Shown here: piece by piece, positions 46,515 to 55,251 of the stretch
How the letters are laid out: each line of letters opens with the position of its first letter
Position numbering within the stretch: position 1 is the first letter of the stretch
Assembly (NCBI GenBank): GCA_049510975.1
Contig: JBEKYM010000020.1
Location: forward strand, 1 to 64,000
Reading direction: 5' to 3'
DNA length: 64,000 bases
From: JAKACA01 sp049510975
GTDB lineage: Bacteria > Actinomycetota > Acidimicrobiia > Acidimicrobiales > Bog-793
Notes under the pieces: model-generated
The model's input: only the letters and a program-made list of their open reading frames with translations
What the model was told of the DNA's origin: nothing
The model's database searches: none
Translations under genes and position numbers: made by a program

Positions 46515-48071
46515 CTACAGCGGCGTCCACCTCCCGCCAGGCGCGCTCAGCCACTTGAGGACCTGCCGGCGCGTCGTCGGGCCACGCGCCGTCCACGGCG
46601 AGAGGAGGGCTCCGTCGGTGTGGAGTTGGGCGACGTCGGGTTTCTTCGACGTGATGGCGTCGCCCGTGAGCCCGCACCGAACGGCGGTCGGGTCCACGCC
46701 GAAGAGCTCGGCGGCGTTCAGGCCGAAGATGCGGGCTTTCAACTCGCTCGTGAGCGCCGGGTACCCGTAGGTGTCCTGGAACTCGGAGGTGATCTGGAAC
46801 GCCCGCATCGCCATGATCTGCGGCTGCGGGCTCCCGAACCAGATGGCGTCGGTCCCCCACATGACGCGGCGGGAGCCGACCCGTTTGAGCAGCTTGCCGA
46901 GGGCGTGGGCGGCCTGATCGGGCATGGTGAGCAGCTGGCGCCACATGGCGGCCGTGTCGACCCAGATGTTGTCGTTGGGAGGAACGCCATGGCGGTCAAG
47001 GGCGCTGAGGAGGCTGTCGATCCCGACGGTGGCCGCCGGGTCGTACGGGCCTTCCACGTGTGACGGATCCCAGGCGGCGTGGTAGATGACAAAACCCATG
47101 TCGGGGTAGAGCCGCGACACCGCGACGACGTCGTCCGGGTGATTGAAGGCCGGGTCGAAATTCACGAGCGGCAGACCCTTGTGGGCGACGAAGACCTTGA
47201 CCCCGAGGTCGTGAGCGTGCTGCACCGTCGGCAGACCGATGGCGGGGTTCTCGAGGGAGTACCCCTGCGCCGTCGGGCTCCATGCCGTGTAGACCTTGAA
47301 GGCGGAGAGGCGACCCGAGTCAGCTGCGCGAGTCATCTCGTCCAGGCAGGCGCCGAGCGGACCGACGTTGGGGGCGATGACGTTCTGGATGAGCAGCCGG
47401 CTGGCGCCCTCATGTGCCAGATCGGCGGTGATCTCCTGAGTTGCCACCGCTTGTGCATACGGCACGGGCGCAGTCAGCGGACCGGAGTTGGGCACGTCGG
47501 TGAGCATCGCCATCGTCGTGTCGCTCGCGAGGAAGACATCGTGCAGGTAGGCCGCTCGGTCGACGCAGTCGAGGGCTGGGCGATCGTTGCAGCCGGACGG
47601 CAGCATGCCGAGAACGAGGTTCACCGTCTCCGGGGCGTCGTGGACCCACTCGCCGGTCGGCATGACGTGATGAGTGTGAACGTCGAAGATGAATTCGCCG
47701 TCTCCGTTGAGCGCCGCTGCACAGGCGTCACTCTCGGTCGGCGGGGGCACGGTATACGTGCCGCCGGGACCTCTGGTGGTCGTGGTCGCCCTGGCGGCGA
47801 CCTTGGAGCTGGCCGCCGGCGAGCAACCGGCCAGCTCGAACGTCGCCAGAGAAGCCGCCATGGCGCCGGCTCCCTGCAGGAAACGACGCCGATCGATGCC
47901 GAGACGGCGACCGCTCGCTTCGATCTCGCCTTCGATCCGCCGCTCCACGGCGGCATCGCAGGGCGCCGCCGCCGCCGGGACGAACTCGCCGTTGGACACC
48001 GGCCCAGGTGGCAACGGCAACGGCTCGGCCCTGCCACCGTCCTCGCGGCGCCGCCGGTTGAACCGTCCCAT
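46515..48071 (-). CDS. Tat-exported amidohydrolase-family lipoprotein
   Basis: A 518-residue metal-dependent hydrolase. The N-terminus has a long lead, the twin-arginine motif GIDRRRFLQGAG (about 58-69), and lipobox LAGC (about 81-84). Mature domain begins GEFIFDVHTHHVMP, whose His-x-His is the first amidohydrolase metal pair. FVIYHAAWDPSH and MWGTDAIWFG fit the later His and Asp ligands of the amidohydrolase_2 (ACMSD-like) group. Likely an exported hydrolase or decarboxylase. ATG 48071 lies eight bases after TATCGT. Upstream of dinB on the same strand. Confidence 0.85.
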   Translation of the reverse strand: MGRFNRRRREDGGRAEPLPLPPGPVSNGEFVPAAAAPCDAAVERRIEGEIEASGRRLGIDRRRFLQGAGAMAASLATFELAGCSPAASSKVAARATTTTRGPGGTYTVPPPTESDACAAALNGDGEFIFDVHTHHVMPTGEWVHDAPETVNLVLGMLPSGCNDRPALDCVDRAAYLHDVFLASDTTMAMLTDVPNSGPLTAPVPYAQAVATQEITADLAHEGASRLLIQNVIAPNVGPLGACLDEMTRAADSGRLSAFKVYTAWSPTAQGYSLENPAIGLPTVQHAHDLGVKVFVAHKGLPLVNFDPAFNHPDDVVAVSRLYPDMGFVIYHAAWDPSHVEGPYDPAATVGIDSLLSALDRHGVPPNDNIWVDTAAMWRQLLTMPDQAAHALGKLLKRVGSRRVMWGTDAIWFGSPQPQIMAMRAFQITSEFQDTYGYPALTSELKARIFGLNAAELFGVDPTAVRCGLTGDAITSKKPDVAQLHTDGALLSPWTARGPTTRRQVLKWLSAPGGRWTPL

Positions 48072-48079
48072 CGAGCGAC

Positions 48080-48085
48080 ACGATA
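48080..48085 (-). promoter_or_regulatory. -10 box TATCGT for the amidohydrolase gene
   Basis: TATCGT on the minus strand ends eight bases before ATG 48071; no Shine-Dalgarno intervenes. Confidence 0.4.
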
Positions 48086-48218
48086 GGCCCGCCTCCCGAC
48101 TTCACTCGGTCGCCCCTCCCGGCCACCGAGCGAGCGACCCGGCAGGCGCGAGCCGGCTGATCTGGTATGCCGTTCTCAGGCAGGGCGCCAGCGGGTGCCT
48201 CCGAGCCGAGGAGGGACC

Positions 48219-49106
48219 ATGAAGGTCAGGATCGCCGTGGCGCCAGGGGGCGGAGCGTGGTCTGCCGAGGCGTACCTCTCGTTGGTCGACGGCCTCGAGG
48301 AGCGGCGTTTCGACACGATCTGGCTGTCCGACGTCCCGCTCGCCCCGACGGTCGACCCGATCGTCGGACTGGCGACCGCGGCGGGGCGGACTCGGCGCCT
48401 CAAGCTCGGTGCCAACGTCGTGCCGATCGGCAGGAACCCGATGTTGCTGGCCAAGGAGCTCGCCCAGATCGACCAGCTGAGCGCCGGCCGGCTCCTGCTC
48501 ATGATGGTTCCCGGCATCGGGCAGGCCGCCGAGCGGGCGGCCCTCGGGGTGGCGGGCACCGACCGCGGTGCCTATCTGGACGAGGTCGTGCCGCTGTTGC
48601 GGCGTTTCTGGTCGGGGGAGGCCGTCGAGCACCACAGCGCTCGCTTCGACTTCCCGGGCATCACCGTTCGGCCCCAGCCGGTGCAGGAACCGCTCGAGCT
48701 GTGGCTCGGCGGGATGGGGCCGAAGGCGCTCGAGCGGGCCGGACGGCTCGCCGACGGCTGGCTCGGGGCAGCCCTCACGCCGGCTGAATGCGGGGCGGCA
48801 CGCTTGCGCATCGACGAGGCGGCGTCCCGCGCCGGGCGCAGCATCGATCCGGAGCACTTCGGGCTCTCCGTCGCGTATGCCCGCCATGAGGCTCCGCCGC
48901 AGGCGCTCGCCCAGCTGGCGCAGCGGCGCGGCGACCTCGACCCGGCGCTGCTGCTGCCGGTGGGCCGGGAGTCGCTGCGGGCACTCATCGGCCGGCTCGT
49001 CGACGAGGGTCTCTCCAAGTTCGTCTTGCGTCCGGCGTCACCGATGAGCTCGGTTGACGACGAGCTCGACTGGCTGGCCGAGTCGGTCCTCGATCTGCAG
49101 ACCTGA
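48219..49106 (+). CDS. LLM-class (F420-dependent type) oxidoreductase
   Basis: A 295-residue TIM-barrel enzyme. FDTIWLSDVPLAPTVDPIVGLATAAGRT (about 31-58), RLKLGANVVPIGRNPMLLAKELAQIDQLSAGRLLLMMVPG and LELWLGGMGPKALERAGRLADGWLG are the expected superfamily blocks. GAGGAGG five bases before ATG 48219 fixes the start. Substrate unknown. It is only distantly similar to the LLM protein at 17356. Convergent with the APC permease gene; a hairpin element sits between them. Confidence 0.9.
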   Translation: MKVRIAVAPGGGAWSAEAYLSLVDGLEERRFDTIWLSDVPLAPTVDPIVGLATAAGRTRRLKLGANVVPIGRNPMLLAKELAQIDQLSAGRLLLMMVPGIGQAAERAALGVAGTDRGAYLDEVVPLLRRFWSGEAVEHHSARFDFPGITVRPQPVQEPLELWLGGMGPKALERAGRLADGWLGAALTPAECGAARLRIDEAASRAGRSIDPEHFGLSVAYARHEAPPQALAQLAQRRGDLDPALLLPVGRESLRALIGRLVDEGLSKFVLRPASPMSSVDDELDWLAESVLDLQT

Positions 49107-49161
49107 CGGCCCGGTCCGGCGGCGGCGGCGCCGGCGGCGGCTCCAGCAGACGCCCCGCCCG

Positions 49162-49209
49162 TTCTGGGTGCGTGATAGGGACATATGTGTCCCCAATGTG
49201 CACCCAGAA
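49162..49209. terminator. Two-stem hairpin between convergent genes, probable bidirectional terminator
   Basis: Outer arms TTCTGGGTGC (49162-49171) and GCACCCAGAA (49200-49209) are perfect complements; inside, GGGACA-TATG-TGTCCC (49178-49193) forms a second stem. It lies between the LLM and APC permease genes, which face each other. No T-tract follows either side. Confidence 0.5.
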
Positions 49210-49216
49210 ACCCTGG

Positions 49217-51163
49217 CTAGGAGGGAGTGGCGCCAGCCTCGGGCAGCCCGCCCGGCCCGGACGCGGGCGGATCGGGCGCCGGCGCCGGCTCAGGCCGCCC
49301 GGTGCCTCCCACGGCCAGGCCCACGCGGGCAACGACCACGTCGTCCCGGCTGCGCAGCGCCGCCGAGAGGACGAGGTCGATCTGGTTGTGGAGGAGCCGG
49401 TAGCGGGCTCGACGCGGAACAGTGACCGGGATGAGGACGACGATCTGCTCGTCGCGTTGCGAGCGCAGGTCGTCGACAAAGGCCACGATCGGCTCCACGA
49501 CCGAGGCGTACTCGGTGTGCAGGACGCGGAGGGGCACGCCCGGATCCCAGTCCTCCCAGGCCTTCGACAAGGCGGCAGATTGCGAATCAGGGTCATCCTC
49601 CTGCGCCGGCGACACCGTGACGGCGATGACTTCGCTGCTGAGCGAGAGCGCCTCGCACAATGCGCTCGAGGTGAGGCGTGAGACCGACGAGACGGGAACG
49701 ATGACGACGGAGCGTTTCGAGGTGGGTTTCATTGGCCGGGCTCCGAGACCGAGCTCGACGGCCGTACGGGCGTAGTACGCCCGCACCCGGAGGAACAAGA
49801 GCACGAAGGCCGGCACCGCCACGACCACGACCCAGGCGCCCTCGGTGAACTTCGTGACGAGAAACACGACCGTCGCCACCGCAGTCACGACCGCGCCGAG
49901 CCCGTTCACGGCGGAGCGGTACCGCCAGCGGGCAGGGCGAGTGCGCCACCAGTGCACGACGAGCCCGCTCTGGGCGAGGGTGAAACCCGTGAAGACACCG
50001 ATGGCGAAGAGCGGAATGAGGCTGTTCGTGTTCCCCCGAGCGATCGCGAGGAGCACGCCGGCGAACAGGGCCAAGGCCCAGATGCCGTTGGCGAAGACCT
50101 GGCGATCGCCTCGCAGGGCGAACAGGTGCGGCAGGTAGTTGTCGCGGGCGAGCAAGCTCGCGAGAACGGGGAGCCCGCCGAAGGACGTGTTGGCCGCCAG
50201 CGCCAGCACCAGGGTGATCGTGAGCGAGACGATGTAGTACGCCCAGTGCCGCCCGACGGCCATGCCCATGATCTGGCTGAGCACCGTCTGGCCGGATCTT
50301 GGCCCGACGTGCCAGCGTCGGGCGAGCTCCGCCAGACCCAGCAGCATCGTGCCGAGGATGACGCCGAGCAGCATCTCGGTCCGTTTCGCCCGTACTGCCC
50401 GAGGCTCCTTGAACAGCGGCACACCGTTGGCGATCGCCTCGACGCCGGTGAGCGCGCTGCACCCGGCGGAGAAGGCTTTGAGGACCAGCAGGATGCTGAC
50501 CGTCTCGACGGCATGGCTCGGCAGCAGGGACCGTCCGGGCTGAGCCACGTGCAGCGCCAACGGATGCAAGAAACCCACCGCGATGATCGCCAGCAGGCCC
50601 ACGATGAAGACCATCGTCGGCAGCAGGAAGGCACGAGCCGTCTCGCCGAGGCCACGAAGGTTGAGCACGGTCACGACAGCCAGGATCCCGAGACAGATCG
50701 GCACGGTGGCGGACGTGAGGCTGGGGAAGGCCGAGGTGAGCGCGCCCACACCGGCCGCGATCGAGACGGCAACGGTGAGCGTGTAGTCGACGACGAGCGA
50801 CGCCCCGGCGATGAGGCTCATCCCCGCCCCGAGGTTGGCTCGCGAGACGGCATAGGCGCCGCCGCCGCCGGGGTAGGCGTCGATCACCTGCCGGTAGGAG
50901 AACACGAGGATCGCCAGCAGGCCCACGATCACGAGGGTGATCGGCAGAACGAGATGGAGGGCTCCGCTGCCGGCTATGGCCACGACGACGATGATGGCTT
51001 CGGGGCCGTAAGCGACCGAGGTCAGCGCATCGAGCGAGAGCGCCGAGAGACCTTCGAAGGGCGTAATGCGCTCTTTTGCCATCTCCGAGCCGCGTAGCGG
51101 CCGGCCGACGACGAGGCGCCAAGCGGCCGCCAGGGAGCCGCTGCTCCGACGAGGCTCCGGCAC
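49217..51163 (-). CDS. APC-superfamily amino acid permease with cytoplasmic C-terminal domain
   Basis: A 648-residue transporter. Twelve or so membrane segments span about residues 40-455. Marks are FEGLSALSLDALTSVAYGPEAI, the unwound TM1 region of APC transporters, and YPGGGGAYAVSRANLG near residue 95. A soluble tail of roughly 190 residues follows (from VELGLGARPMKP on) with a USP-like alternation of strands and helices. Substrate is probably an amino acid. GTG start at 51163 follows TAGCAT by eight bases, which suggests leaderless translation. Confidence 0.92.
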   Translation of the reverse strand: MPEPRRSSGSLAAAWRLVVGRPLRGSEMAKERITPFEGLSALSLDALTSVAYGPEAIIVVVAIAGSGALHLVLPITLVIVGLLAILVFSYRQVIDAYPGGGGAYAVSRANLGAGMSLIAGASLVVDYTLTVAVSIAAGVGALTSAFPSLTSATVPICLGILAVVTVLNLRGLGETARAFLLPTMVFIVGLLAIIAVGFLHPLALHVAQPGRSLLPSHAVETVSILLVLKAFSAGCSALTGVEAIANGVPLFKEPRAVRAKRTEMLLGVILGTMLLGLAELARRWHVGPRSGQTVLSQIMGMAVGRHWAYYIVSLTITLVLALAANTSFGGLPVLASLLARDNYLPHLFALRGDRQVFANGIWALALFAGVLLAIARGNTNSLIPLFAIGVFTGFTLAQSGLVVHWWRTRPARWRYRSAVNGLGAVVTAVATVVFLVTKFTEGAWVVVVAVPAFVLLFLRVRAYYARTAVELGLGARPMKPTSKRSVVIVPVSSVSRLTSSALCEALSLSSEVIAVTVSPAQEDDPDSQSAALSKAWEDWDPGVPLRVLHTEYASVVEPIVAFVDDLRSQRDEQIVVLIPVTVPRRARYRLLHNQIDLVLSAALRSRDDVVVARVGLAVGGTGRPEPAPAPDPPASGPGGLPEAGATPS

Positions 51164-51171
51164 CGGGCACG

Positions 51172-51177
51172 ATGCTA
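51172..51177 (-). promoter_or_regulatory. -10 box TAGCAT, promoter of the APC permease gene
   Basis: TAGCAT on the minus strand ends eight bases before the GTG start at 51163. Confidence 0.4.
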
Positions 51178-51316
51178 GACCGACAGGGGTCGGATGGACC
51201 GCTCAGCGTTCCCGGGGGGTTTGACGCAAGGCACGTTGGTGCCCGCCGCCCGTGGCTCCGGCGGGGCCGATCACCGCTCGATAGCATCGCCGGGGCATCA
51301 GGCAGCGGGGGGACCG

Positions 51317-52789
51317 ATGGGGGACTCGGACAGTTCGAAGCGCAGGCGGCTTCGACCCGTGCGCGCCCGCTTCGTCGGTCCGCTCGTCCTCACGGTCATC
51401 GGCTCGCTCACCGTTGCCTCCCCCCAATCGCTCGCATCTCCGGCCGTGCCGGGGGTGGCAGGACCGACGCAGGCGTTATGGAACGTCCAAGTGTTCCTGC
51501 CGAATCTCGCCACCTACCCGCAAGTCGGCTACCGCCTGCCACGACCCTCGGCGGGGCTGACCACGCCGCTGTCGGGGCATGAGACCAACCCACATCCCGT
51601 CTCGAGCCTGACGACGATCTCGTGCCAAGAGGTCGGTGCAGAGGCCACCTGTATCGCCCTCGGGACGACTCCGGCCGGAGCGCCGGTGATCGTCGAGACG
51701 GACGACTCCGGCCTTCGTTGGACCTTCGGCAAGGTGCCGGCGTCGGTCTCGAAACTCGACGCCGTATCCTGCCCCGCGGCGGACCGCTGCTTCGTTGCCG
51801 GCGCCTCGGGCACCGAGCAGTACCCGGTCGTCCTCTCGACCGACGACGGCGGTCGGAGCTGGTCGGTGGTAGCGATCCGCAACGTCGGCACGTTCGCCCA
51901 CGCTCCGCTCGATACGATCTCGTGCCCAACCACGACGTTCTGCGTCGCTGGCAGCAGCGCGCTCGTCACGAACGCCAAATCCGGCAGCTTCCTCGCCCAG
52001 ACGCCCCTCGTGCTCGTGATGTCGCGGGGCTCTGACGAGTTCGTGCTGCCGTCGTGGCAGCAGATCGGCTCGTTGTGCTGCCAAGGATCGCGATGGGGCG
52101 GCTTTGCCGAGCCGGGCCTTCCCGCCTCGATCGGAGCCATCGCCTGCGGGAGCGAGAGCTCCTGCTGGCTACTCGGCACCGTCGACGCTGGCACGTTGAT
52201 GTTCCTCGAGAGCACCGATGGCGGCATCGAGTGGAAGCCGGCGCCGGCGGCCACACTCCCGCCCAAGGCTCGCGACTTCAGTGACGGGGGCGCCTACCTG
52301 CAATGCCACGACTCACTCCATTGCTGGGGCCAATGGAGCGTCGGCTACGGGCTCGGCGGCGCGACGCCGAACGTTCCGTTCTCGACCTCCAACGGGAACG
52401 ACTGGGTCTACGAGACCCCACCAAAGGCCGTCAGCACCTTTGCGGCGGTGTCCTGCGTGACGACCTCCGAGTGCGTCGCCGCCGGCGCCGGCATCGCGGA
52501 GCGGGCAACTCTGGAGCCTTCGTCATCGGAACGGTGCCCGCACCCGCGACGCTCACCTCGACGCGGCTCCCGCAGTGCGCAGCCGGCAGCCTTCCGGCCA
52601 TCGGAGCGCCCTGCCGACCGGAGTTCGCCTTGTCGAGCCTCTCGGTGGCACCCACGTGTTGGGGCGAGACCTCGGCGACAACGTCTCCATCGACCCAATC
52701 AACCTCGTCCCAGTCAGCTGAACGGCTCGAGGGCGAGTCGCTCAGCATGTCCGGCTCGACCTCTCTCGCGGGGCTCTGGGGCACGCTGA
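51317..52789 (+). CDS. Secreted Asp-box (BNR-like) beta-propeller protein, N-terminal part; frameshifted
   Basis: ATG 51317 opens a protein with a basic lead and a hydrophobic segment (FVGPLVLTVIGSLTVASPQSLA, signal peptide or anchor). At least four Asp-box-like motifs follow: TDDSGLRWTF, STDDGGRSWSV, STDGGIEWKP and TSNGNDWVY, spaced as in BNR/sialidase propellers, plus paired CxxxxxC loops (SCPAADRCF, SCPTTTFC). Coding signal in this frame ends near 52500 (ECVAAGAG); the Arg/Pro-rich residues from there to the stop at 52789 are out of frame. The real continuation is in the -1 frame from about 52498. Either a sequencing indel or a genuine mutation has split the gene. Confidence 0.7.
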   Translation: MGDSDSSKRRRLRPVRARFVGPLVLTVIGSLTVASPQSLASPAVPGVAGPTQALWNVQVFLPNLATYPQVGYRLPRPSAGLTTPLSGHETNPHPVSSLTTISCQEVGAEATCIALGTTPAGAPVIVETDDSGLRWTFGKVPASVSKLDAVSCPAADRCFVAGASGTEQYPVVLSTDDGGRSWSVVAIRNVGTFAHAPLDTISCPTTTFCVAGSSALVTNAKSGSFLAQTPLVLVMSRGSDEFVLPSWQQIGSLCCQGSRWGGFAEPGLPASIGAIACGSESSCWLLGTVDAGTLMFLESTDGGIEWKPAPAATLPPKARDFSDGGAYLQCHDSLHCWGQWSVGYGLGGATPNVPFSTSNGNDWVYETPPKAVSTFAAVSCVTTSECVAAGAGIAERATLEPSSSERCPHPRRSPRRGSRSAQPAAFRPSERPADRSSPCRASRWHPRVGARPRRQRLHRPNQPRPSQLNGSRASRSACPARPLSRGSGAR

Positions 52790-53664
52790 GCGTCACGCCA
52801 AGTTGCCGCGGACCGGCATCCGCGCCGGAGACGTCGTCGATCCTCCTGCAAGACCTCGACGGCTCCGCCTGGTTCGAGACCGGCATCCGCTACCTGCAAC
52901 CGACCGCTGGCCGGCCCCAAGGATCGGACGCCTTCTTCGTGGAGTTCCAGGATGGCGGTCGTGGCGCGTCGCCGCTCTCCTACGCGCCTGCTGGCAGCCG
53001 AACTGCCACCACCCCGACCGGCAAGGAGACGCCGTTCACGGACGTCACGTGGTTCGACCCGCTCACTGCGGGCAGCATCGGTGTCGGGCTCGAAGTGGCG
53101 AGAGCAAGGAACGGGACGGTCGACTACAGCGTCGATTTCAACGGCACCCCGCCGGCGACGACCGCATCGTCGTCGTTCCCCTTCAGCCGACCCGTATTCG
53201 CCTTCAGCTGCCCAGCTTCAAGTGCCGGCAGCGGGGGTGCCTGCGCACCGGCAGCCTCAGGTCTGGCTGGACCGCTCGACACCGTCGACCTGCTCGACAG
53301 CGCTCCCTCGGCCGCTCAGATGCCCGGCAGCTGCGAGGTTCCCATGGCATTTGGGTCGCTGCACGTGGAGCAAGCGGGTTGGAAGCCTTTGCCCCAGCCG
53401 TCGGTTGCTGTCTCGACCACCGGGAGCACGCTCGCCTGGGACGACGGGCTCGGTGCTTGGACCGTGCCTGCCGCAAGCCTGACCGGGACCGTGCCGCCGC
53501 TGTCGCGTCTGGTCCTGTACGCGCAGGACTGGGCCGGCTCCGGGCCGGGTGCAAACCGGCTGCCCGTGTCGGCCTGGTCGGTGCAAGACACCTCCTCTGG
53601 GTCCGATTCGTCCTTGACGATGATCGACGAGCCCTGTGACACATGGGCCGGGATCCCGCCGTGA
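52498..53664 (+). CDS. Continuation of the Asp-box protein in a second frame (C-terminal part)
   Basis: From about 52498 the open frame GNSGAFVIGTVPAPATL... carries the coding signal to the stop at 53664, giving about 388 residues. The content is Ser/Thr/Pro-rich and strand-forming, with further secreted-type Cys and a Gly/Asp pattern (WDDGLGAWTVP) resembling extracellular lectin-like or sandwich domains. There is no credible start codon or ribosome site at its head, so it is the tail of the gene beginning at 51317, joined by one frameshift. Function unknown. Confidence 0.6.
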   Translation, partial: GAGNSGAFVIGTVPAPATLTSTRLPQCAAGSLPAIGAPCRPEFALSSLSVAPTCWGETSATTSPSTQSTSSQSAERLEGESLSMSGSTSLAGLWGTLSVTPSCRGPASAPETSSILLQDLDGSAWFETGIRYLQPTAGRPQGSDAFFVEFQDGGRGASPLSYAPAGSRTATTPTGKETPFTDVTWFDPLTAGSIGVGLEVARARNGTVDYSVDFNGTPPATTASSSFPFSRPVFAFSCPASSAGSGGACAPAASGLAGPLDTVDLLDSAPSAAQMPGSCEVPMAFGSLHVEQAGWKPLPQPSVAVSTTGSTLAWDDGLGAWTVPAASLTGTVPPLSRLVLYAQDWAGSGPGANRLPVSAWSVQDTSSGSDSSLTMIDEPCDTWAGIPP

Positions 53665-55054
53665 CGCCTTGAGCGCCCCGAAGACGCCGGCGCCCGGCAG
53701 CGCTGCCTGGTTCACCCGGCGGCGCCAGGCACTGGCCCGGTTCGTCGCCCGGCGCGAGGTCGTGGCCACGATCTCGATCCTCGTGATCGTGGCCGCCCTC
53801 GCCTTGTCGCTCGGGCTGCTCGTCGAGACCTCGCGGGCACCGGTATCTGCCCAGGTGCTCGGCCTGGTGCACTCGCAGTCCAGCGTCGACTACGACATCA
53901 TCGCCCCCGCCTCGGCGCCCATAGCCGTCGTGCCACTCTCGAGCGCTGCGCGAGCGGCGTTGGACACAGCGCCCTCCGGCACGACCTTGCTGGACGGCGA
54001 ACTGGCCTATCTGTCCACGCCCGGTGATGCGGCCCGTGAGCTGTGCTGGGTGATTGCCATCGACCCGCCACCCGGAACCGTTGTCGGTGCCCACGGGCAG
54101 GCAATCAACTACGACGTCGTCGTGGAGGATGCCGCCTCCGGTTACCCACTGGAGAACTGGACGGGCTACTCCCCCATCATCCGACCGGGCGCAACGCAAC
54201 TCTCCACGATCGCTTCGTCGCTCACGACTCCGACAAAGGCCTTCTCCTCGCCCGGTCTGGTGGCGGCAAACGCCGGGATCACCATCGGGGTGATCCTCTT
54301 CATCACCTTCCCTTCGCAGCTGTTCAACCGGAGTTTTGACGAGGCATATGACGACCTCCGAGCGACCTGGGAGCGGCGACTGCCCAAGGCGGAGCAGCTT
54401 CGCCGCAGGGTCGTCGCCGGCGGCTCGTCTCGGCGCGACCGATCCGTCTTCATCGGCGTGATGCTGGCCGGGTCGCTTCTCGGGAGCGGCTCTCGCCGTC
54501 CGCCTCCACGCCCTCCCGGCCGGCCTCGCCATCGCCGCATTCTGCGTGCTCATCTCGCGTCTGGCCGACTTCCGACCCGGCTACCTCTACGGCGTCGTCT
54601 GCGGCGTCGTCTTCGGCACCAAGCTCGGCAAGCACGAGCAGGGGCACGTAGTAGCCCTCTCGGCGGTCACCACCCTCGCCGTCAGTGTGGCTGCCTGGTT
54701 CGCCTGGGTCCCGGTGTTGGCCGATGCATCCCGGCCCGGCGCCAGTCTCGTCATCGTCCTCGTCGAGGACTTCCTGGCCGCTGCCTTCGTCTCGGGCCTC
54801 GTCGGCACTGTCATCGGCTTGCTCCCTTTCGCCTTCCTTCCGGGAGGCGACTTGATCCGATGGCATCGCGGGGCCTGGGTGGCGACCTTCGCCGTCGCCC
54901 TTTTTGGAACGGTTCAGGTCATGCTCCGCCCGGTAACCGGGCCGACTCACCCCGGCGGTGCACCCATCGTCACGGCCGTGCTGCTCTTCCTCGTCTTCGG
55001 CGCCACCTCCGTCGGGCTGCGCCTCTACGCCGTCCGCCGGCAGCGAGAGCGTGA
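53636..55054 (+). CDS. Membrane protein N-terminal part, second frameshifted gene
   Basis: GTG 53636 or TTG 53669 starts a membrane protein: cytoplasmic basic lead, first membrane segment (VVATISILVIVAALALSLGLL), an external domain of about 150 residues, and a second segment (ITIGVILFITF). Coding signal in this frame is lost near 54485-54495; the Arg/Pro-rich residues from there to the stop at 55054 are spurious. The true continuation runs in the +1 frame (AALAVRLHALPAGLAIA) to 55226. It directly follows the frameshifted Asp-box gene and overlaps its end, so the two probably form an operon. Family not recognised. Confidence 0.6.
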   Translation: MTHGPGSRRDALSAPKTPAPGSAAWFTRRRQALARFVARREVVATISILVIVAALALSLGLLVETSRAPVSAQVLGLVHSQSSVDYDIIAPASAPIAVVPLSSAARAALDTAPSGTTLLDGELAYLSTPGDAARELCWVIAIDPPPGTVVGAHGQAINYDVVVEDAASGYPLENWTGYSPIIRPGATQLSTIASSLTTPTKAFSSPGLVAANAGITIGVILFITFPSQLFNRSFDEAYDDLRATWERRLPKAEQLRRRVVAGGSSRRDRSVFIGVMLAGSLLGSGSRRPPPRPPGRPRHRRILRAHLASGRLPTRLPLRRRLRRRLRHQARQARAGARSSPLGGHHPRRQCGCLVRLGPGVGRCIPARRQSRHRPRRGLPGRCLRLGPRRHCHRLAPFRLPSGRRLDPMASRGLGGDLRRRPFWNGSGHAPPGNRADSPRRCTHRHGRAALPRLRRHLRRAAPLRRPPAARA

Positions 55055-55226
55055 GGCCGAGTCGGCCGGCGAGCAGGCCAACACCGACCCGGCACCGGAG
55101 TCGGCCGGCGACGCTGACGCTTCACGCGCCACGCCAGGCACGGGAGCGCAGAGCCCCGACGATGTGCCGGTCGTGAGTCCCACCATTGTCGAGCCACCGG
55201 ACCCGCCGGCGGCCGCCGCGCCATGA
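54546..55226 (+). CDS. Continuation of the membrane protein in a second frame (C-terminal part)
   Basis: This frame carries the coding signal from about 54492 to the stop at 55226. It has at least five hydrophobic segments (for example LSAVTTLAVSVAAWFAW, LVIVLVEDFLAAAFVSGLVGTVIGLLPFAF and IVTAVLLFLVFGATSVGLRLY) and a disordered acidic/Pro tail of about 55 residues. GTG 54546 is the first in-frame start but lies within the conserved continuation and has no ribosome site. I regard it as the C-terminal half of the gene beginning at 53636. No known family recognised. Confidence 0.6.
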   Translation: MLISRLADFRPGYLYGVVCGVVFGTKLGKHEQGHVVALSAVTTLAVSVAAWFAWVPVLADASRPGASLVIVLVEDFLAAAFVSGLVGTVIGLLPFAFLPGGDLIRWHRGAWVATFAVALFGTVQVMLRPVTGPTHPGGAPIVTAVLLFLVFGATSVGLRLYAVRRQREREAESAGEQANTDPAPESAGDADASRATPGTGAQSPDDVPVVSPTIVEPPDPPAAAAP

Positions 55227-55251
55227 GACACGAAGCGAGGCCCGGCCGCCG

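Noticed and set aside
52490..54495. Programmed ribosomal frameshifting at shared GGAGCGG sites
   Set aside because: The two shifts go in opposite directions and lack slippery heptamers or clear downstream structures; simple indels explain them better.
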